Positions 31,165 to 33,515 of a DNA stretch of 33,515 bases are shown piece by piece. The stretch comes from Roseateles chitinivorans (GTDB lineage Bacteria; Pseudomonadota; Gammaproteobacteria; Burkholderiales; Burkholderiaceae_C), in NCBI RefSeq assembly GCF_002761755.1, contig NZ_PEOG01000063.1, positions 1 to 33,515 of the forward strand, written 5' to 3'. The notes beneath the pieces were generated by a model. The model was not told where the DNA came from. It did not search any database and was given only the letters and a program-made list of their open reading frames with translations. The position numbers were made by a program, and so were the translations under genes. The first letter of the stretch is position 1; each line of letters opens with the position of its first letter.

Positions 31165-31230
31165 CGAGGGCATTCGTCGTGACCACCCCGACTGTGAACC
31201 GATCACGTCAAGGTGGGGGATATGCCCTCG
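31165..31230 (-). promoter_or_regulatory. Riboswitch expression platform: hairpin at the gcvT ribosome binding site
   Basis: In the mRNA sense, CGAGGGCAT (31230-31222) is exactly complementary to ATGCCCTCG (31173-31165). This 9-bp stem ends on the first G of the gcvT GGAG site. Its 5' arm uses 5 bases (31226-31230) that also form the 3' side of aptamer II P1. The two structures are mutually exclusive, so glycine binding should free the ribosome site, an ON switch at the level of translation. An inner CCACC/GGTGG pairing could extend the hairpin. Confidence 0.6.
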
Positions 31231-31445
31231 CTGTCCGCTTTACCTGAGAGATTGGCCGCCGGCGGTTGACCGGTGGCTTGCCCCTTCGGTGGACGGGCTC
31301 GACCGGTGGTCCGCCCCGCCTCTCTCCAGTGAGGACGCCCGATGTCTCGGGCGTTTCGTCAGTCCTTTTGCCTGAGCGTTCGCAGCGTGGGATCCCCAGT
31401 GCCACTGCGCCTTCGGCGGCCCCCGCGAGGCGGCTCTCTCCTGAC
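31226..31445 (-). promoter_or_regulatory. Tandem glycine riboswitch (gcvT type)
   Basis: Two aptamers in the mRNA sense. Aptamer I, 31445-31358: P1 GTCAG/CTGAC, AGGAGAG, CCGCCGAAGGCGCA, CTCAGGCAAAAGGACTGAC. Aptamer II, 31334-31226: P1 CCTCaCTG/CAGcGAGG, TGGAGAGAGG, CACCGAAGGGGCAAGCC, CTCTCAGGTAAAGCGGACAG. The GGAGAG, CCGAAGG.GCAA and CAGG.AAA..GGAC blocks are the conserved glycine core in both. The linker carries a small hairpin, CGCCCGA-GACA-TCGGGCG (31353-31336). It stands between the gcv promoter and gcvT and should switch glycine catabolism on at high glycine. Confidence 0.96.
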
Positions 31446-31453
31446 AGGCGCGC

Positions 31454-31481
31454 ATTGTAGTCATGGAAATGACCCGGTCCA
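31454..31481 (-). promoter_or_regulatory. gcvT promoter
   Basis: Minus strand: -35 TGGACC (31481-31476), 16-bp spacer, -10 TACAAT (31459-31454). A start about 7 bp on (near 31447) falls right at the first riboswitch base pair, which supports the call. The spacer contains the palindrome GTCAT-N4-ATGAC. Confidence 0.6.
31460..31473. promoter_or_regulatory. Palindrome between divergent promoters
   Basis: GTCAT-GGAA-ATGAC, a 5-bp inverted repeat. It lies inside the spacer of the gcv promoter and overlaps the -35 of the response-regulator promoter, so a protein bound here could affect both transcription units. The binder is unknown. Confidence 0.35.
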
Positions 31482-31497
31482 GCCGGACGTGCACAAT
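31469..31497 (+). promoter_or_regulatory. Promoter of the response-regulator gene, leaderless transcript likely
   Basis: -35 ATGACC (31469-31474), 17-bp spacer, -10 CACAAT (31492-31497). The expected start is at or next to the A of the ATG at 31505, and no Shine-Dalgarno precedes that ATG, which together suggest a leaderless mRNA. Confidence 0.4.
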
Positions 31498-31504
31498 CGC
31501 CCCC

Positions 31505-32164
31505 ATGCGACTCCTGCTGGTGGAAGACGACCTCATGATCGGCGAGCAATTGCTCGGGCTGCTGCGCGCCGAGGGTTATGCCGTGGACTGGGTGCGGGAC
31601 GGCGAGATCGCCGACACCGCGCTGCAATCCCAGACCTACGACCTGGTGTTGCTCGACCTGGGCCTGCCCAAGCGCGACGGCATGAGCGTGCTGCAGGCCC
31701 TGCGCGGGCGCAAGCAGACGGTGCCGGTGCTGATCGCCACGGCCCGGGACGCCACCGCGCAGCGCGTGGCCGGCCTGGATGCCGGTGCGGACGACTACGT
31801 GCTCAAGCCCTTCGAGCTCGACGAGCTGCTGGCCCGCATCCGCGCGTTGCTGCGCCGCGCCGCCGGCCGCGCCGAGCCGGTCTACGAGCACATGGGCGTC
31901 AGCATCAACCCCGCCACCCGCGAGGTGACCGCCAACGGCCATCCGGTGACGCTGTCGCAGCGCGAATGGGCGGTGCTGGAGCCGCTGCTGGCCCGTCCCG
32001 GCATGGTCCTGTCGCGCCAGCAGCTCGAGGAGAAGCTCTACGGCTGGAAGGACGAGATCAGCAGCAATGCCGTCGAGGTCTACATCCACGGCCTGCGCAA
32101 GAAGCTGGGCGCCGAGCTGATCCAGAACGTCCGCGGCGTCGGCTACCGCGTGCCCAAGGAATGA
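31505..32164 (+). CDS. OmpR/PhoB-family response regulator
   Basis: 219 residues. The receiver domain (1-115) has Asp8/Asp9 in VEDDLMIG, phospho-acceptor Asp51 in LLDLGLPKRDG, a Thr switch in IATARD, and Lys in VLKPFELDEL. The C-terminal winged helix has NPATREVTANGHPVTLSQREWAVLEPLL and NAVEVYIHGLRKKLG...NVRGVGYRVPKE. Closest in style to QseB/PmrA/TctD regulators. ATG 31505 is taken because MRLLLVEDD is the normal start; an in-frame ATG at 31463 would add 14 residues unlike the family and would overlap the promoter. The stop overlaps the kinase ATG (32161-32164, ATGA). Confidence 0.93.
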   Translation: MRLLLVEDDLMIGEQLLGLLRAEGYAVDWVRDGEIADTALQSQTYDLVLLDLGLPKRDGMSVLQALRGRKQTVPVLIATARDATAQRVAGLDAGADDYVLKPFELDELLARIRALLRRAAGRAEPVYEHMGVSINPATREVTANGHPVTLSQREWAVLEPLLARPGMVLSRQQLEEKLYGWKDEISSNAVEVYIHGLRKKLGAELIQNVRGVGYRVPKE

Positions 32165-33515
32165 ACGCGCCGCAGGGGGCCGACGCGCCGCGGCGCGGCC
32201 GGTTCGCGTTGCTGCCGCGCTCGCTGCGCTACCGGCTGCTGCTGTTCCTGCTGGGCGCGATGCTGACCAGCGCGCTGATCCAGGGCATGAGCGCCTACCG
32301 CAACGCGCTCATGGAGACCGACGAGATCTTCGACTACCAGATGCAGCAGGTCGCGCTCTCGCTGCGCGCGGGCATGGGCACGGGATTGCCGCTGCCGCTG
32401 GGGGAAGAGCAGAGCATCGACCTGATCGTGCAGGTCTGGGGCCTGGACGGCACGCCGCTGTACCGCTCTGCCGGCCCGGACTGGCTGCCGCAGCGCGCGG
32501 TGCTGGGCTTCTCCAATGTCGCGCTGCGCGGCAAGCGCTATCGGGTCTTCGCGGTGCAGGGCCGCTTCCAGGTCGTCCAGGTCGCGCAGGACATCGCGGT
32601 GCGCCAGCGCATGGCGGGGCAACTGGCCTGGCGCACCGTGCTGCCGACGGCGCTGATGCTGCCGATGCTGGCCCTGGTGGTGTGGTGGGTGGTCTCGCAT
32701 TCGCTGGCGCCGCTGGAGCGCGTGCGCCAGCAGCTGTCGCGCCGCGCGGCGCTGGACCTGGCGCCGGTCGACGACGAGGACCTGCCGGCCGAGGTCCAGC
32801 CGCTGGTCACCGAGCTCAACGGCCTGCTGGACCGCGTGCGCCAGGCCTTCGAGCAGCAGCAGCACTTCGTCGCCGACGCGGCGCATGAGTTGCGGTCGCC
32901 GCTGGCGGCGCTGAAGCTGCAGCTGCAGTCGCTGCGGCGCGCGCCGGACGAGCCGGCCCGCGCGCAGGCGCTGGAGAAGCTCGGGCAGGGCATCGACCGC
33001 GCGTCCCACTTGATCGAGCAGCTGCTCGCGCTGGCGCGGCAGGACAGCGCGAAGGCGCAGGCGCCGTCGCAGCCGATCGCGCTGGACGCGCTGTGCCGCG
33101 ACGGCGTGATCGACGCGGCCACGCTCGCGCAGGCCCGCGGCATCGACCTGGGGATGGAGCGTTGCGACGCGGTGCTGGTCGACGGCCACCGCGAGGCGCT
33201 GACGATGCTGCTGCGCAACCTGCTGGACAACGGCATCAAGTACGGGCGCAGCCGCGTCGACCTGAGCCTGGAGCGCAGCGGCGGACAGGCGCTGCTGGTG
33301 GTCGAGGACGACGGGCCCGGCATTCCCGACGCCGAGCGCGGCCGGGTCTTCGACCGCTTCTACCGGTCCGAGGCGCAGGCCCAGCAGGCCCCGGGCAGCG
33401 GTCTGGGCCTGGCGCTGGTGCGCAGCATCGCCGACGACCATGGCGCCAGCCTGCGTCTGGGGCACAGCACCGCGCTGGGCGGCCTGCGCGTCGAGCTGGC
33501 GATGCCGCTCTCCCG
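32161..33515 (+). CDS. Sensor histidine kinase (QseC/PmrB-like), 3' end cut by window
   Basis: The frame from ATG 32161 stays open to the last base, giving about 451 residues, nearly the whole protein. Order: short cytoplasmic tail, transmembrane helix (about residues 20-40, YRLLLFLLGAMLTSALI), a periplasmic domain of about 110 residues, a second helix (about 165-180), HAMP-like linker (SLAPLERVRQQLSRR), H-box ADAAHELRSPLAALKLQ with phospho-acceptor His242, N-box LLRNLLDNGIKYG, G1 EDDGPGIPD, F-box RVFDRFYR and G2 GSGLGLALVRSIADDHG. The signal is unknown. It overlaps the response regulator by 4 bp, so the pair is a coupled two-component system. Confidence 0.92.
   Translation, partial: MNAPQGADAPRRGRFALLPRSLRYRLLLFLLGAMLTSALIQGMSAYRNALMETDEIFDYQMQQVALSLRAGMGTGLPLPLGEEQSIDLIVQVWGLDGTPLYRSAGPDWLPQRAVLGFSNVALRGKRYRVFAVQGRFQVVQVAQDIAVRQRMAGQLAWRTVLPTALMLPMLALVVWWVVSHSLAPLERVRQQLSRRAALDLAPVDDEDLPAEVQPLVTELNGLLDRVRQAFEQQQHFVADAAHELRSPLAALKLQLQSLRRAPDEPARAQALEKLGQGIDRASHLIEQLLALARQDSAKAQAPSQPIALDALCRDGVIDAATLAQARGIDLGMERCDAVLVDGHREALTMLLRNLLDNGIKYGRSRVDLSLERSGGQALLVVEDDGPGIPDAERGRVFDRFYRSEAQAQQAPGSGLGLALVRSIADDHGASLRLGHSTALGGLRVELAMPLS

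Noticed and set aside
31463..31504. Upstream in-frame ATG for the response regulator
   Set aside because: The added 14 residues do not resemble receiver domains and the ATG lies within the divergent promoter region; MRLLLVEDD at 31505 is the family start.

Overview
The window comes from a high-GC bacterium (roughly 70% GC by eye). The gene content is that of a betaproteobacterium in the Burkholderiales, probably near the Roseateles/Mitsuaria/Rubrivivax/Leptothrix group. The evidence is the CysB and LptFG/PepA/HolC neighbourhood, the exosortase-A (PEP-CTERM) regulatory set PrsK/PrsR/PrsT, and a glycine-riboswitch gcvTHP cluster. The genus is inference. The window is chromosomal; no integrase, plasmid or phage genes are visible.

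Layout, left to right. (1) 2-1516: the 3' part of a FimV-like membrane protein, cut by the window edge. (2) 1529-6627, minus strand: lptF, lptG, a small CbiX-type chelatase, cysB and a methionine-type aminotransferase, i.e. LPS export followed by sulfur and siroheme functions. (3) 6656-8591, plus strand: pepA and holC, divergent from lptF as in many proteobacteria. (4) 9004-10146: an orphan branched-chain amino acid binding protein ending in a strong terminator. (5) 10220-10618: a gene-free, strongly structured leader. (6) 10619-20958, plus strand: an exosortase/PEP-CTERM-associated exopolysaccharide and regulatory locus (sugar transferase, prsK, prsR, prsT, a FeeM-like acyltransferase with a C-terminal PilZ-like domain, and a Tat-type trypsin-like protease). 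A tandem 78-bp repeat is wedged between prsK and prsR. (7) 20977-23022, minus strand: a lower-GC stand-alone gene joining a GHKL ATPase to a PD-(D/E)XK, Shedu-like C-terminal domain; this is the best candidate for an undescribed defence system. (8) 23145-25015: a DHA2 drug-efflux transporter and a divergent 65-residue membrane protein. (9) 25034-31459, minus strand: tandem glycine riboswitch, gcvT, gcvH, gcvP, sdaA. (10) 31505-33515, plus strand: an OmpR-type response regulator and its histidine kinase, which is cut by the window end.

How the genes work together. Region 6 holds the signalling side of an EPS/protein-sorting system: PrsK senses, PrsR is a sigma-54-type activator, PrsT is a TPR lipoprotein, and the sugar transferase starts glycan assembly on the lipid carrier. 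No exosortase or PEP-CTERM substrate lies in the window. Region 9 forms a glycine-to-serine-to-pyruvate catabolic unit. Its riboswitch has a clear expression platform in which a hairpin at the gcvT ribosome binding site competes with P1 of the second aptamer. Identifications rest on sequence reading and family knowledge only; no database search was run.
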